Shown in pieces: positions 51,215-63,907 of a DNA stretch of 64,000 nucleotides (position 1 is its first letter; each line of letters starts with the position of its first letter). Source of the stretch: Aphis gossypii. Its lineage: Eukaryota; Arthropoda; Insecta; Hemiptera; Aphididae. The notes below the pieces were generated by a model, which was not told where the DNA came from, searched no databases, and saw only the letters and a list, made by a program, of their open reading frames with translations. The DNA lies in assembly GCF_020184175.1 (NCBI RefSeq), contig NC_065531.1, positions 4,175,213 through 4,239,212 on the forward strand, given 5' to 3'. The translations under genes and the position numbers were made by a program.

Positions 51215-54200
51215 AGTTATCAAGGGTGTCATAATTTATACTAAAAATTATAAATTGTACGATGCTTAATATTCTAAAATGTATGTTATAAATAATAAAT
51301 AAATCAAAAAAGATTAATATCTTATTAAATTATTTTTTAATACTTGTAATTTGTATACATTGTGCATTCTCTATTAATTGAAATTTTAAGTCATAGTTAG
51401 GTCCTAACCTTAAGTCAATACTTAATATGTTTTAAAATTTGTTAAAATAATATTGTTACACTTAGGCGTGGGTACGTCGCATACTTATTTTGTTTGTTGT
51501 TATTGTTAAAGGAAGTTAGTTTTTTCTCCATTATTTAATTTGTATTTTGTTAGTAATATATTATAACATTTATTTTTCAACTCTCATATTTTACATTAAT
51601 TTAACAGAACACTAAATCATATTGTACTGTTTCATTTGATATAACTTACTATAATATTATATAAATTACTTTTATGTTTTCATTGTCAAGGAATATGAAT
51701 TTTTTTTTTTTTTTTTTTTGGTATAAGTATAAGCGATTTATAAAAATAGATTGATTTAACAAGATTATTATTCTACATTTTTTTTATTACATACTATTCA
51801 ATTGAAAATATATGAATTCTAAAGAAAAACTATTTGTTTTTAAATATGGATATTATAAGAAATTAAAAAAATAATTAAAATAATTTGCTTAAAAAGTATT
51901 TAAAATAGATACATATTTTGTATTTTAATTACTATTTTACAAAACTGTCCATCATTTATCAATGTAAGTACTATAGTCTATGATTTATTGCAATTTTAAA
52001 CAGTTGTATCGTTATATTGATTGATATTACATGGCAGCATTATTAAAATATAGGTATGATGAACCTAAGTCCCATTTTTAACTGTACATCTGTTTTTTCT
52101 ATTCCTATCCTGTTATCCACAGACATTTTCGGGATACTAAAATGTCCTACTTTCAGATTTATTTATTTATTGCGTACCTAGGTGCAATTAGACAAAGAAA
52201 ATATAACGAATTAGTTTTTGTTGACCAATTATTTTTTCTGTTATAATATGTAGGGTTAGGTTTGTCCAGAATTTTACTTGTTTCTGAAATCATTGCTCGA
52301 TTTGTTATAAACAAATTATCTCTTCAAACAATAACTTTTATGCATAATTTTTTTTTTAATAAATAAAAATAAAAATATCTTTCATAAAAATAATTTATTA
52401 ATGTGTGTAATTAATTTCATTTGTGTAGTATAATTAATGTACCTACTACTTATTAATCCTATGATATTGATTTATTTATGAAAGTTTTTTTGTGTGTCAT
52501 TACGTTTTGGGGTGTTATATTTAGATTTTCAACTTTAAAGCAGTACCGGAATAACATTCCAGTCCGTAATATTAGCTTTTGCGTTAGTTTCTGTTGGTTA
52601 AATTGGAGTTTTAGGATTTCGAATTGGAAAATTAATATTAGGTATGTAAATAATGAACAAAATAATGAAAATTGCTACTCAGTAAGACGTTTCCGACAGT
52701 ATTATTTATTATCTAATATCTATTAATAATCGCATTAACATTTAACATTACCTATAAATAATTTTTTTCATAGAAAATAAATTTCCGAAAATGCAAGTAC
52801 TGAACCTCGACCCCAATTACTAGCGTAACGTATTTTGAATTTCTGATGACCTCTTAATCGATTATCTATATCTATATAACAATATATATATTTAATAACT
52901 AATAAGTAATAAATTTGATTACCTATAAAAGCTGAATTTGACAACAAAAAAATGTATATTGTTATGGGTATATCCCGCTTATGGCAGATTAAATTTTATG
53001 AACGTTGCGATTTGTATAATCTTATATTTCTAACTCTGTTTAAAAAAATACCAATTAGGTAGGTACTAGGTACCTCGTACCTATGTTGTTAAATTTATTT
53101 AAACTACCTAATGTTATTATGAGATGATATATATTACCACGGAATAAATAAAATTATTTATATGATTGCATGTTTGATACCACTGAGGTTGGCTTTGGGG
53201 GTCATATCCTTAAACCAATTTTTTTTTAGGGGGTGATGTGAGGTGCAGGAACCTACTTACTGAGGTTTTTAGATAATCAAACAAAAAAATAACTCTTCTT
53301 CTTTGTACGGCAACAAAGTCATTAATACCGCTATTACTGTATAGGTACTATTATACTTATACGGTAGGTACACTGGTTTCTCACATAGGTACTCGTAATT
53401 CGAATTATTCACTGAATTCAAAACAGTTAAGACATTATTATTTGTTATATTGAAACAAATATAATATAACGTCATGTGTATTGTGTATAATACAGATTAT
53501 AGTAGGAATATCGTATATGAGATTTAGGCTAGGGGCCCCTGTGAATTGCACACACGACACTCCCGATAATTGTGTCACTGACTCCCTCTGAATATGCCAC
53601 TGGTGTGCATGACCTGCGAATAAGGTTTGGACACGCCTATGATATCAAGTCTATGAAAATTATTAAAAGTATGGCAGTATAGCACAGTACCTAATAATTT
53701 TGATCATTAAAAATTAAATAGGATAAATAGTATAATATTTTCATTATGATTATCGTGTACATCATTCAGTTTACCTACTATTTAATGTAGTATATTTTTG
53801 GATATAACTAAATTTAATTGAATTAACATTTTTTTATGTTTTTGTTTCAATTGTACCAAAATTTAAAAAGATCTGTAATAATCGAAAAGAGACACCTTTT
53901 TATTTAATGATGATCAAGAAAGGGCTATCCTTTAAGATAATTTAAATAAAATCCATATAACCATTATTCATACCAACTATTTTTAGATTTTGAGAATACA
54001 GCAAATAAGGTCAAATGTTAAGGTTTATCATTTTTTAATACAAATCGCGGCTTCTTTATACATTTCTTTTGTGGTAATAGAATTCTGGAAAATATAAATG
54101 CTAACTTAAAAAAGTTATTTTATTTTTTCAATACATGTATAAAAATTCAAATAAATAAATAAATAATGAGTAGTGGAGTATAACAATGCAATGAAATAAT

Positions 54201-54370
54201 TATGCCGCAACCGTCTACCTTTTATTATATTTTATACGCGGTGTTAATATCAGACCTTCTATCTCGAAGGATATAGTCGATTTTCAAGGGGAGATTCCAT
54301 TTAAGTAAATAATTAAGGGAAGTAAAAATATCATGTAAATTTCAGAACCTGGGGAGGATATTACCCCCCC
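51215..54370. other. intergenic, no gene seen
   Basis: AT-rich spacer with a T19 run at 51700-51719 and a GC-richer worn patch at 53180-53260 and 53530-53640 (aatatgccactgg) that looks like eroded hAT-type ends. No exon is supportable. Confidence 0.45.
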
Positions 54371-54375
54371 CCCCT

Positions 54376-54378
<3 letters not shown>

Positions 54379-54450
<72 letters not shown>
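54379..54450. repeat. (CA)n microsatellite, about 36 units
   Basis: An uninterrupted CA tract preceded by a C-run (54365-54377). It is a good polymorphic marker candidate. The Val/Cys-rich open frame across it on the minus strand is an artefact of the repeat. Confidence 0.97.
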
Positions 54451-54451
<1 letters not shown>

Positions 54452-54459
54452 GACACCCA

Positions 54460-56480
54460 CATGAAATACCCACTGTGCGTAAAATATCTTTCGATTAAAA
54501 AATAACAATTCCATATTGAAATTTGAAATAGGAAATAGTAGGAGTGTCTTTCATCCTATTTTTGTTAACATAACCAATATATTATTACGTATCCTCAAAG
54601 TAATTTAAAAAATCAGTCGGTAGTTGCTCGTTATGTTTATAAAATTCTGTTTAAAGAAGTTTTACGAACAGCGCATAATTCACATAGAACCATTTTTTCA
54701 ATAAATTTAAAACACCAACATATTGTACCTTATTTTTTAAGAAGTAGTACTTATTTTTAGTTCTTAAGAATTGATCTATATGACTTAACTATATCATATA
54801 TTTTCAATATCTATAACTAGGTAGATATTTAAAATTTATACATTAGCTACCTACCTAGTCATCATTTTTCAAAATTAATTAATATCATTACTTAATAAGA
54901 TAAAATAAAAAATAATCTTTTTTATTTACATTCAACTCAATTGATGTAACTATATAATATTGTCATTATTGACACCTTAATATACTTATGTCTTATACTA
55001 GCATTTAAAATTAGGTATATTTATGAGGGATAAGTTAATTTCCAATCACAAATTTAAATTAGATTTTTATTAGGTATATAAATAAGAATAATAATTATTG
55101 TTATAATAAATAATTATATTTGAAACTTTTTTGTATTGAAATATCTATTACAATTATCTTGATGATTTTTAGTATATATTTTTTATTTAGGTTATTTATT
55201 ATCTTGGGCAATTGACGTGCAATAATTACCAAGATGTATTTACACTACATCGGAATTCAATGATTCGGAAAATTTTCATGATCTTTACTGACTACATTGT
55301 AGAAAGCTGAAAAAAAAATGTTAAACGCCAATTAGTTACCACTAAAAAAATATTTTAATTGTATATTGGTTCCATATTTATTATATATTATAATACGCAT
55401 TAATATGCATTTGAAATAGTAGGATTTAAAGTAATTTTAAAAAAAGGAAAGTAAAACGAATGAAAAAATTAGCATTAGCAATTATATATTTATTGTTATC
55501 TTCGCTGCGAGGAAAAACAACGAATTATAAATATGTTTTTGTTGCTTTGTAGGCCCTTGGTAGTACATCGAAATATGGCCCAGTGGTATAATTACGGGGG
55601 TACACGACGGTGATTTCAGCACTTGTTTCCCCTGGCATTATGTAGCAGGTGCAAAGATGTTCGTTTGCATTTGAACTCAAAATTCAAATTCTATGAATAA
55701 TAATATAATTATTAATATTAATAATTATATATTATTATCATGTAGAAATACTAATTTTTCTACTGTTCCAGAACTAAGTTTTTGACTAGTTTACCTAAAA
55801 TAGATTTTTTTCCCATAAAAATAAATATGATAAAAACAAAAATAGTAATTAACATAGGTACACAGCCTCTAATAGTCTAATTATTTCTAAGAAGTCATTA
55901 TAAATTAAAAAAAAATAACTTGAATGATTGTACATATTATATCTATTTTGCCTTTGAACTATCTTAGCGACGTGGCCAGAATCTGATAAGACTTATATTT
56001 CTAAGTTCGATTTTCAAACAGTAAAAGATGCTTGATAGTTTGGTTCGAGATTCGAAGTTCGAATTTTGAGCAGTTTGGCCAATCACTAATAACAATATAA
56101 TATTGTATTTTTAAATATATGAATTTAAAATGTTTAAAATTAAAATGTACAGATTATAATGAGCTTTAGTAAAGAATTAGTATACTTAGTTAGAGTTAGT
56201 TTTTATATTAATTTCTCATTGAATAAAAATAAATTAGGTGGGCGGCTTTGAACATGACTGGAATAAGACCAATTAGGTCTTTTTGATTATTGTACCTACG
56301 TATGAAAGCTTTGCACCTGCTAAAATTTAATGAAATTACGCAATTAATAAGCGTACCATTCATAAACTATTCGAATTCTCCATTTTAGTTTAGTTTAAAG
56401 CTTTCTGGCGTTCACAATTCGAATTCATAATTACCTACTTATCATTTTATTTATAATAAATGAGATGAGTTTTTATGTAG
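54460..56480. other. intergenic, no gene seen
   Basis: AT-rich. The strings tagcaggtgcaaag at 55643 and ctttgcacctgcta at 56309 are inverted and may bound an old element of about 0.7 kb, without a target duplication. No gene is seen. Confidence 0.4.
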
Positions 56481-56487
56481 GTAGATA

Positions 56488-57775
56488 CCCACTGTGCATT
56501 TTAGGTTACAGAACGTTGTTGCGATGTATGATCTAAGTTTCAATGCTAACATCGCACCTCGACGTTACCAAAACATCGCGTAAACGGTTTAGTTTTACAA
56601 ATATTTTAAGTTTACAAATAAACATCCCAGAAACGTTGACGTTTCAACATCACTGAAACAAGTTGCTGTAACAGTACAACAACAGCGTAGTGATGTGATA
56701 TTGTGATGGAAAATAATTTATATAAATTCAATTATTATTTATAAATAGACAAATATAGTGGTATTTCTTACGGCTTGTGACTAGTTGTTGTGACGGGACT
56801 CGAAGGGACTACGGTAGACACTAGACAAACTGGCGACTGCGAAAGGCGCGAGCGGGGATCCAGGGAACAAGATAAAAATGTAAAAATTATAAATTATAAC
56901 GGTTAACGGATTAACGTCGGCAGACGGCGATGCGCTTGTGACTAGCTGTTGTGACGGGACTCTAAGGGACTACGGTTAGGTTAGTTAAATTGTTGTCTAT
57001 TGGCATTAATATTTAAATTGTTTTGTCCTCTACATTTAAAATGTTATGTTTATAATAAATAGGTACCTACATAATATTATGTTACCTACATCTTACATGT
57101 AATAAAATAAATATATTATATATTATTGAAACTTGAGAGTATTTTTCTTTTGTACATTTTTATCATAATCTATTATATTGTGCATTGAAAATGTTTTGTA
57201 TCTATTTAAAATACAATTTTAGGTAAGTAATGTACTTAAATGTGTGTTATTTTCACATAATAATACTCCCCGGCCTCCGCGGCTCCGCTGCTTAGTCCTT
57301 AAACTATCATCTCTAAACTCAATATTGTGAAAATGTCATTACCCAAATAGAACAATTATACACACATTTTCCAATAGGCAGTCGTGGTTAGGTAGGTAAA
57401 GGCGTTCCCCAGTTAGGTAGATAAAATCATGATTCTCCGTTGTACAAGTTCAAAACCCAGTTCGGACAGATTATTTTTACACTTTTTTCTCGTTTTATTA
57501 CGTATTGATGTTGATTAATAACATCTATGTAACATCTACTAATTGTAAGATAGATGTTTCTAGAACGTTTTATTTATAACATCTCAGAGATGTTGGTACG
57601 ATGTTACAAAATATGTTATGTAAACATCAATGCAACTCATATGAAACGTCATCAAATTTGGACAACGGCAGTTACCACAACATCGGCGCAACGTAAAAGT
57701 AACAATAAACGCAATGTTACAAGTTGATTTGAAACATCTCTGAAACGTTTATGTGACCGAATATTGCACAGTGGG
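56488..57775. mobile_element. TIR element of about 1.29 kb, ends CCCACTGTGCA
   Basis: cccactgtgca at the left and tgcacagtggg at the right are inverted, with further weaker inverted similarity rich in aacatc/gatgtt and acgtt strings over about 100 bp (heptamer-like subterminal repeats). TA flanks both ends. Inside, tgttgtgacgggactc and its agggactacgg continuation occur twice, at about 56787 and 56948. At 57378-57470, ggttaggtagg and gttcaaaacccagttcg resemble tRNA A and B boxes, so a tRNA-derived SINE may be nested. No transposase frame is seen. Confidence 0.6.
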
Positions 57776-57779
57776 TAGG

Positions 57780-58625
57780 TACCTAACAACTAAATGCGCA
57801 ATCGAAATTCGATTACTTAAAATTTAATTATACCAATAAAAGAAAAAAATGTATTAATGTGGTCAATAATATTACAATAACGCGTTATATTATGCTCCGG
57901 TTGCTGAGAGAGAGGGTAACATAGGTAGTACCACGTGAAATAGACAAAAAAACAACATATTGTACCGAGTAATCAATTATTACCGATTAATAATAAGTTT
58001 ATAACTTATAACAAAAATTATTGTGGCAAAACAGGAAAACAAACTTATTTATCAATAATTAATCGTCATCACCAAGCCGAGAAAGTAATATTTTAAAATA
58101 GATTTTGTCGTTCAATTATATAACTAACTTGATTATTTTATCATTTATCAAAAAAAAAATTTTTTTTACTATAATATAAATATTTAGTAACAGATAAAAT
58201 GTAAACAAATTACTGAAGTTTGATTCTGGGATAATTGTCTGTGCTTCAAGTCAAAATACTTTGTCGGGAAAGGGGTGCTAATGCGCTATATTCAAAATCG
58301 ATACAGTCTCAGCCAAATCGGAACGTACCTACGGAAACACTGATCCAGTCTAAAATTCCAAAGCCCCAAAAACATATTATTTATCAATCAAAATAATAAT
58401 TAATATTGCATATTTTATATGAATCTATCCCATAGATTAACAATTAATACACATTAACGAATATATATAAACATTAAACATTGTAAATAATAGTAGTGTT
58501 TTCTATCAAAATAGGTAAATATTCAAATATAAGAAACATTAATAATAATAATATTTTAAAATTTTTTTGTTAATTGATATTTATATAAATTAATATATTT
58601 AAAAAAAATATATATTTGAAAAATT
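57780..58625. other. spacer 3' of the microexon gene, no gene seen
   Basis: AT-rich. It presumably includes the 3' untranslated region of the minus-strand microexon gene. No other feature is recognisable. Confidence 0.4.
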
Positions 58626-58628
58626 TTT

Positions 58629-60725
58629 TCATGTTTTACGATTCGTATCTGAAGGATATAAAATATATATTGACAATTGCTCTTCATCATTTACTATATT
58701 ATTATAGCCCACATAAGCCATAGGATACGTAATACAATGTTTGTATGTCCTGGTTTCATGTTAAAGAACTATATAATTTAAATGTACACACAACATTATG
58801 GGTAAAATATAAACTTACCGGTTGGTGTAACATCATAACGCTGTTCAATCATTTTTTTTGCCACTAAAAAATAATTTTTTTTTTAATATCCATATTTTGT
58901 CTTTTAGTTTATTATGAGTGGAGTGATAAATGTATTTATTTTAAAACGATGTGTAAGTGTATGTGTGTTATTTTTTGTGTTTGTCATCGTTAATTATCTT
59001 TTGGTTTGTTTAATTAATAATAGAAAAAAATTCAATCTTCAACTTTTTGAAGTTTCTTCTTGTAACCGTTATAGGGAGGTAGAATTATATTAGATTATTA
59101 AAATTGGAATTTTCCGTTATAAGGAGGGTTCCGTCTAATAGAGAGTCCGTTACAGAGAGGTTAATTGTAGTTGTTTAAGCTAGCCTATTTACATTAATAG
59201 GAACTTCTTCTACAGAAATAACTTTCAGTATCTACCTACTCTAATACGTAAAAAGAATAAACATTTTAACGAGAAATACTATTGGTGATAGTCATCTAAA
59301 TACCATTTTATGTATGATATTTGTTCTTAAGGAGGTTTATGTTAAATTTTATATGTTTGAGTTCGTTGAAAAAATCATAATTGAGTTAAGCTAACTAGTA
59401 AAATTTAACTGGTATTTAGTCATTTTTATGATTTTTTTTTTAATTTATGGTATACATTTACTATAAATTAAAAGTATTGTTTGTTGTTAACTTTTGTATT
59501 GCTATAAAACATTATAGCTTATAATACTTAAAATTTTAATTTATTAACTATAAATCAATAAAATTTATACTAAATTTAGGGAAAATGATTTACCTGTGAC
59601 CAATTGATCAAACGTATATTTTGACACTGGTATGACTATAAAATAAAATACAATTTGTTATTATACCAGAAGTCTTAATAAAGTTTCAATAATAAATTGT
59701 AAACATATTTTATTTTACTGAAAAATTAACTTAGCTACCTAGGTATTCAAAAGTCATAAAGACATAGAATGTTAGAATTTTTGAAATTAAATCTAATAAT
59801 CTATACCTATTTATGTAAAAATACTTACCATCAATTTCTTTCATATTTTCACAGTAAGTTGTATAATCAGAAACGTTATGTTTTGGATAAACTAAAAAGC
59901 AAAATGTTAAGTTAAATTAAAAAAGTTAAGTCACTTTTTCTTTAAATACCTAATGAATAATAATTCAATGATGATGAAAAAGTTTTTTTATAGAATCATG
60001 AATACAATTCAGTTCAATACAGATTAATGATAAATTAATCAATATTACATGTTTAAATAAACATAAACATATTATTAATATTATAAAGATATTTTATTTT
60101 TAATATTTATATTAAAGTTAATTTTAGTATTTAACCTAACTTACTTTCCACTAAATTATTGAAAAGACCTAAAGGTAATATTTCAGGTAGATCCTCGTTA
60201 TATACTTCCGCTATTAATTAAAATACATTATAAATTTTTATTAAATCGTTGTTTGAATTTTTTGAATTTTTTTATATTAGAAAAAAAATATTACCTACTA
60301 ATTACAATATCAATAGTAAATAAGTGCAATATACAATAAAACAATATCCTCTATGTTTAATCAAATTATTAAAATAAAGAATCCAACAGTGGCGTATTTT
60401 AAAAAGTTTTCTGGGGGGGGGGGTTAGAGCTTTTACAAAATTAAGTAATTTATATAAATTATGAACCTATTGTCTTTATCACACATTATATTTAGCCGTA
60501 CCTTGGAAATCGTCGTCAGAATACACACAATACCAATTTCTATGCTTATTACTTAACTATACTGCAGGAATATGTATCGGTTTTTTTCCTTGGGGGGGGG
60601 GTCCAGTACCCTTAGACCACCCCCTAAATACGCCACTGGAATCCAAAATAATATTGAATATAGTTTACCGAGATAATTTATTCTGTTAATATAATCATCA
60701 CGTAATTCTTCTGGCATTGGTAAAC
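58629..60725 (-). CDS. microexon gene, bicycle-like candidate (5' end missing)
   Basis: Exons in transcript order: 60725-60669 (57 nt), 60210-60145 (66), 59891-59829 (63), 59635-59594 (42), 58863-58819 (45) and a terminal 58648-58629 ending in TGA. Each internal exon is a multiple of three, begins with the last two bases of a codon and ends with the first, has an AG acceptor and a GTAAGT/GTAAAT/GTAAAC donor, and is open in that one frame. Translations: LPMPEELRDDYINRINYL; EVYNEDLPEILPLGLFNNL; YPKHNVSDYTTYCENMKEI; IPVSKYTFDQLVT; AKKMIEQRYDVTPT; DTNRKT. Strings of same-phase microexons with high sequence divergence characterise aphid bicycle genes, which encode secreted salivary effectors; the Y..YC motif in exon three is compatible. 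I found no signal-peptide exon before 64000. A hAT MITE lies in the first listed intron. The terminal exon is the least certain. Confidence 0.6.
59060..59160. repeat. pogo/Tigger-like terminal motif remnant
   Basis: Repeated ccgttata-g-gagg strings (taaccgttatagggagg; ccgttataaggagggttccg; ccgttacagagagg) resemble subterminal repeats of pogo-type elements. No mate or transposase is visible. It lies in an intron of the microexon gene. Confidence 0.3.
60387..60638. mobile_element. hAT-type MITE, 252 bp, TSD GAATCCAA
   Basis: cagtggcgtatttt and aaatacgccactg are near-perfect inverted ends; flanks 60379-60386 and 60639-60646 are both gaatccaa. Poly(G) runs occur near both ends. It is a closer-to-intact relative of the copy at 47007-47273 and lies in an intron of the microexon gene. 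Confidence 0.92.
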
Positions 60726-60759
60726 CTAAATTAAGCAATTAAAATAAATTTAGACTTTG

Positions 60760-62100
60760 GTTAAATACATATTTAACCATTATCAACTATATGGCTATAT
60801 AGAATAATAATTTTGAGGGAAATCGTAATTTTCATTACACAGGACTTCATTTACAGTTTTAAAAAATTTCGATAAAATTAACTTTTAAAATAAAGTAACT
60901 ACCTACCTATAGCACAAATTACATATGTAGGTACACACGAATATTTTTTTACGATCGTAGTGAAGATAATCTAAATTGAATATTGATGTAGACAACAATG
61001 TATAGGTAGACTATGTATTTATAGATATATTTACCTTATTTTTGTTTTTATGCTCGTTTGAGCAAATTACATTCGTAGAATTCAATTTTAATAAATTGAA
61101 TTAAAATTAAATTAAATTAAAATCGTTTATTTATAAAGACCTAGTGTTTTACACTTGATTATTTTTAGAAACCACATTTAAAATGCATTTTTACATTTTT
61201 TACATCTAATATTAACAATGTTATTTAAAATACATTTAATACAACAGTTCAACTCTCTGCGATCGAAATGTAATAAAATTGCTTTTAATTTTCAATTCAT
61301 AAAGGTACGCCTTTAATTTTATAGATACTATAATTGTATTTTCAAAAAAAAAAAATCATAAAATTCTATAAATAGCTAGGTTATAAATAGAATCAAATTT
61401 TTGTACAGTTCATTTGGGCATAAAAAGATTTTTTCGTCGAATGTTTTTGGCTTTTTTCTGATACCACTGACGACTAATGAATTATGTTAATTAGATTAAA
61501 TAAATGAAATGTCAGTCTCATTTTTATGAAATTATCAGTCTCAATAAAATTAATTATGATATAACTTATAGTATTTTTTAGTTTAATCCTATCAAAATTA
61601 GTACAGTTTCTTTTGAACCCACTATCCACTCCTGTTTATTTTGTGCTTTTTAGCCCATTAAAAATAAGAAAGCTAATAAACTTTAAGATAGTAAATAAAA
61701 AAAATATCTTATTTTAAATTCATATAAAAATAATAAATTTAAAAAAATAATTTATACCTATCATTTTTTTATTGTATACCTAGTATTCATTTGATTTTGT
61801 AGTATGTATATCATTAAGCCTGAGAGGTGTGTAAGGGCGTAAGGGAGAGTTACCCCAGCGGAAAATTTTAAAATCATTTACAAATGATCACGAGTACCTT
61901 GCAAACCTCATAGTCATAAAAACTAATACTAATATTGATATCTCTAGTCTTTCTCCTGACCATAATGTTTATAAATTTATAACTTATATTTATTAATAAC
62001 CTAACCTAAAATATATTTTCAATAATAATAATACGTATACCTTATACCTAGCAAGGATCTAAATAAGTCGGATTCGAATGAATTGTGAATACAATGCAAT
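60760..62100. other. no exon recognised upstream of the microexon gene
   Basis: I scanned the minus strand for further phase-compatible microexons and a signal-peptide exon and found none that I trust. The sequence is AT-rich with a TTAAATTAAA-type simple repeat at 61095-61120. Confidence 0.4.
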
Positions 62101-62109
62101 TGAGACTCG

Positions 62110-62301
62110 ATGGGCGAAGATATTTATTTATTTAATATTTTGAAACCTTTAATTGACACACAATTAAATAGTAAATTTCTAAATATTGAGATAGCTTTGA
62201 GAATTTTCTGTTCGTTATCATGTTCAAATGCGCCAGGAAAAAGTTCTTTTTTAGTTTTAAATAGGGTAAAAAACTACACTAAAATCTTCATGAACAAATG
62301 A
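62110..62301 (+). pseudogene. hAT transposase C-terminal (dimerisation) fragment
   Basis: A 63-aa frame includes LNIEIALRIFCSLSCSNAPG and KSSFLVLNRVKNY, matching the hAT C-terminal motif L....L.+F..LPVSNA.GERSFS.LKRVKNYLRSTM. Typical Pro, Glu and Arg positions are changed (SC for PV, KS for ER), and the frame ends early, so it is a dead relic. No other transposase part was found nearby. Confidence 0.7.
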
Positions 62302-62309
62302 AAAATTAT

Positions 62310-63880
62310 CAGCACTATTTGTTTTAATTTTATGTATTTAAAATAATATATCAGAAGAGATTGATTAAAAAAATATCATTCATATTTTTGCTACCTACAA
62401 ATAAAGTAATCAGAAAAAAAGTTATTTAAAATCAATTTAAGTTTTATGGTTTGTAATCGTTATTGTTTTTTTTTCATGTGTTTATTTTATAGCTTTAAAT
62501 TCAGTACATTAAACATTATGTACACAAATTAAAAAATGACTTACATTTATTTATTTATTTAACTTTATATTTATTGATATATAGGTATAATACACTATAA
62601 TGACTTTTGAAATCTACTCCTAAACTATTATGTGATTCAGGAAATAAAAAATGTGAATTTAACAATAAGCAATATGATACTTTTTAAAGTTTTCATTAAA
62701 ATATTCATAATTTATATTCTAAGCTAAGCAAGGCGGTTCTTTTGGTTTTATAATAATGTATTGAATATTGATATGAATGTAGTACACTAGTACCCCGATT
62801 TTTATACTACTTTTTTTACTCCAGACATATTGTTTTCATACCATAAAAATATTAATTATATTAGATATGATAAAAATCAGTACGCCAGGCTTTCTGGAGA
62901 ATTAGAACTATTTTTTATTTATGTAACGATAGGTATTGTGGGGGGGAAGGGGGTATGTTTTGAGTTTATTCATAAAAAACTGTGTGCCATATCACCTTAA
63001 TACGGCACTACGATTAAGATGTTTAAATAAATGATTGATTCGTTCAATAAAAAATAAATTTTTTAATATACTTATACTTATACTATTGTGAGTGGATTGT
63101 ATTAATAATTTTATTAACTTAAAGTTGATATTTGTATATGTGTGTACAAAAATTATAAACTATATACAATTTGTATGAAATTTTTATTTTTATTGTACTT
63201 ATTTTATTTATATGTAGATACATTATTTGGGATACATTATTTTTGTGTGTACAGAAGCGATCAGAATGTGATATGACTATATGGATTACATACACAAATC
63301 ACCAACGGCTACTATTACTCTAGAATCTACCAATTTAGTGTAAGAGGTGGTGCTAAAATAATAGAACCTTATCCTATTCAACTCTATCCTTGCTTAAGAT
63401 TCTAAGCTTTTCCACTTGCTCATTCATTTACTTGAAGTACTATAGCCTCATGTAGTCATGTAAACCGGACACGTCATATCAAATATGATTAGGTATTGAT
63501 TACCATTATTTGTGGTTGATCGTAAGATTGGCGATTGCTACGAGTATGAATTAAAGAGTAAAAACAACTCTATTACTAATACAAATTACGAATTATTTAC
63601 CATGAATTCACCTCGCGTTATTATTATTAATATCAAGTATTTTAGATACCACTGACCGGCTCGCACTATTATAATAAAAAAAATTTGACTTTTCTTTGAC
63701 GACTATCCTACTAGTTATACGACATTGCTTAAAATTACTATAATTATCAATAAGAATTGAACACGTTTGTCATTTGCAGTATACTATGTATAGCTATTTA
63801 ATAGTTAATAATAAATATGCTGTTTAAGAATAGGCCATTTAGTGATTTAGTTTTAGTTCTTTGTTTAGACGGGCAACGCG
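62310..63880. other. no gene recognised
   Basis: AT-rich sequence with a G-rich patch at 62939-62955. No exon fits the microexon gene or any known family. Confidence 0.4.
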
Positions 63881-63891
63881 TGAGTCAAAAA

Positions 63892-63907
63892 TGCCCTGAA
63901 AAGGGCT
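63892..63907 (-). promoter_or_regulatory. possible histone-type mRNA 3' stem-loop
   Basis: On the minus strand agcccttttcagggca has a 5-bp stem (GCCCT/AGGGC) and a TTTC loop, as in the GGYCCTTTTCAGGRCC stem-loop of replication-dependent histone mRNAs. An A-rich caaagaact lies about 35 nt downstream, where a U7-binding element could be. The 90 bp to the window edge do not translate into a histone C-terminus that I recognise, so it may be chance. Confidence 0.3.

Noticed and set aside
54284..54514. Minus-strand open frame rich in alternating Val and Cys
   Set aside because: It is the translation of the (CA)n microsatellite and poly(C) tract, not a gene.
61034..61085. Possible extra microexon of the minus-strand gene with a GTAAAT donor
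   Set aside because: In the phase required by the other exons it contains a stop codon, and no good acceptor is present.
61900..61930. Nine-base minus-strand candidate exon between AG and GTACTC
   Set aside because: Too short to support, and the preceding sequence lacks a polypyrimidine tract.
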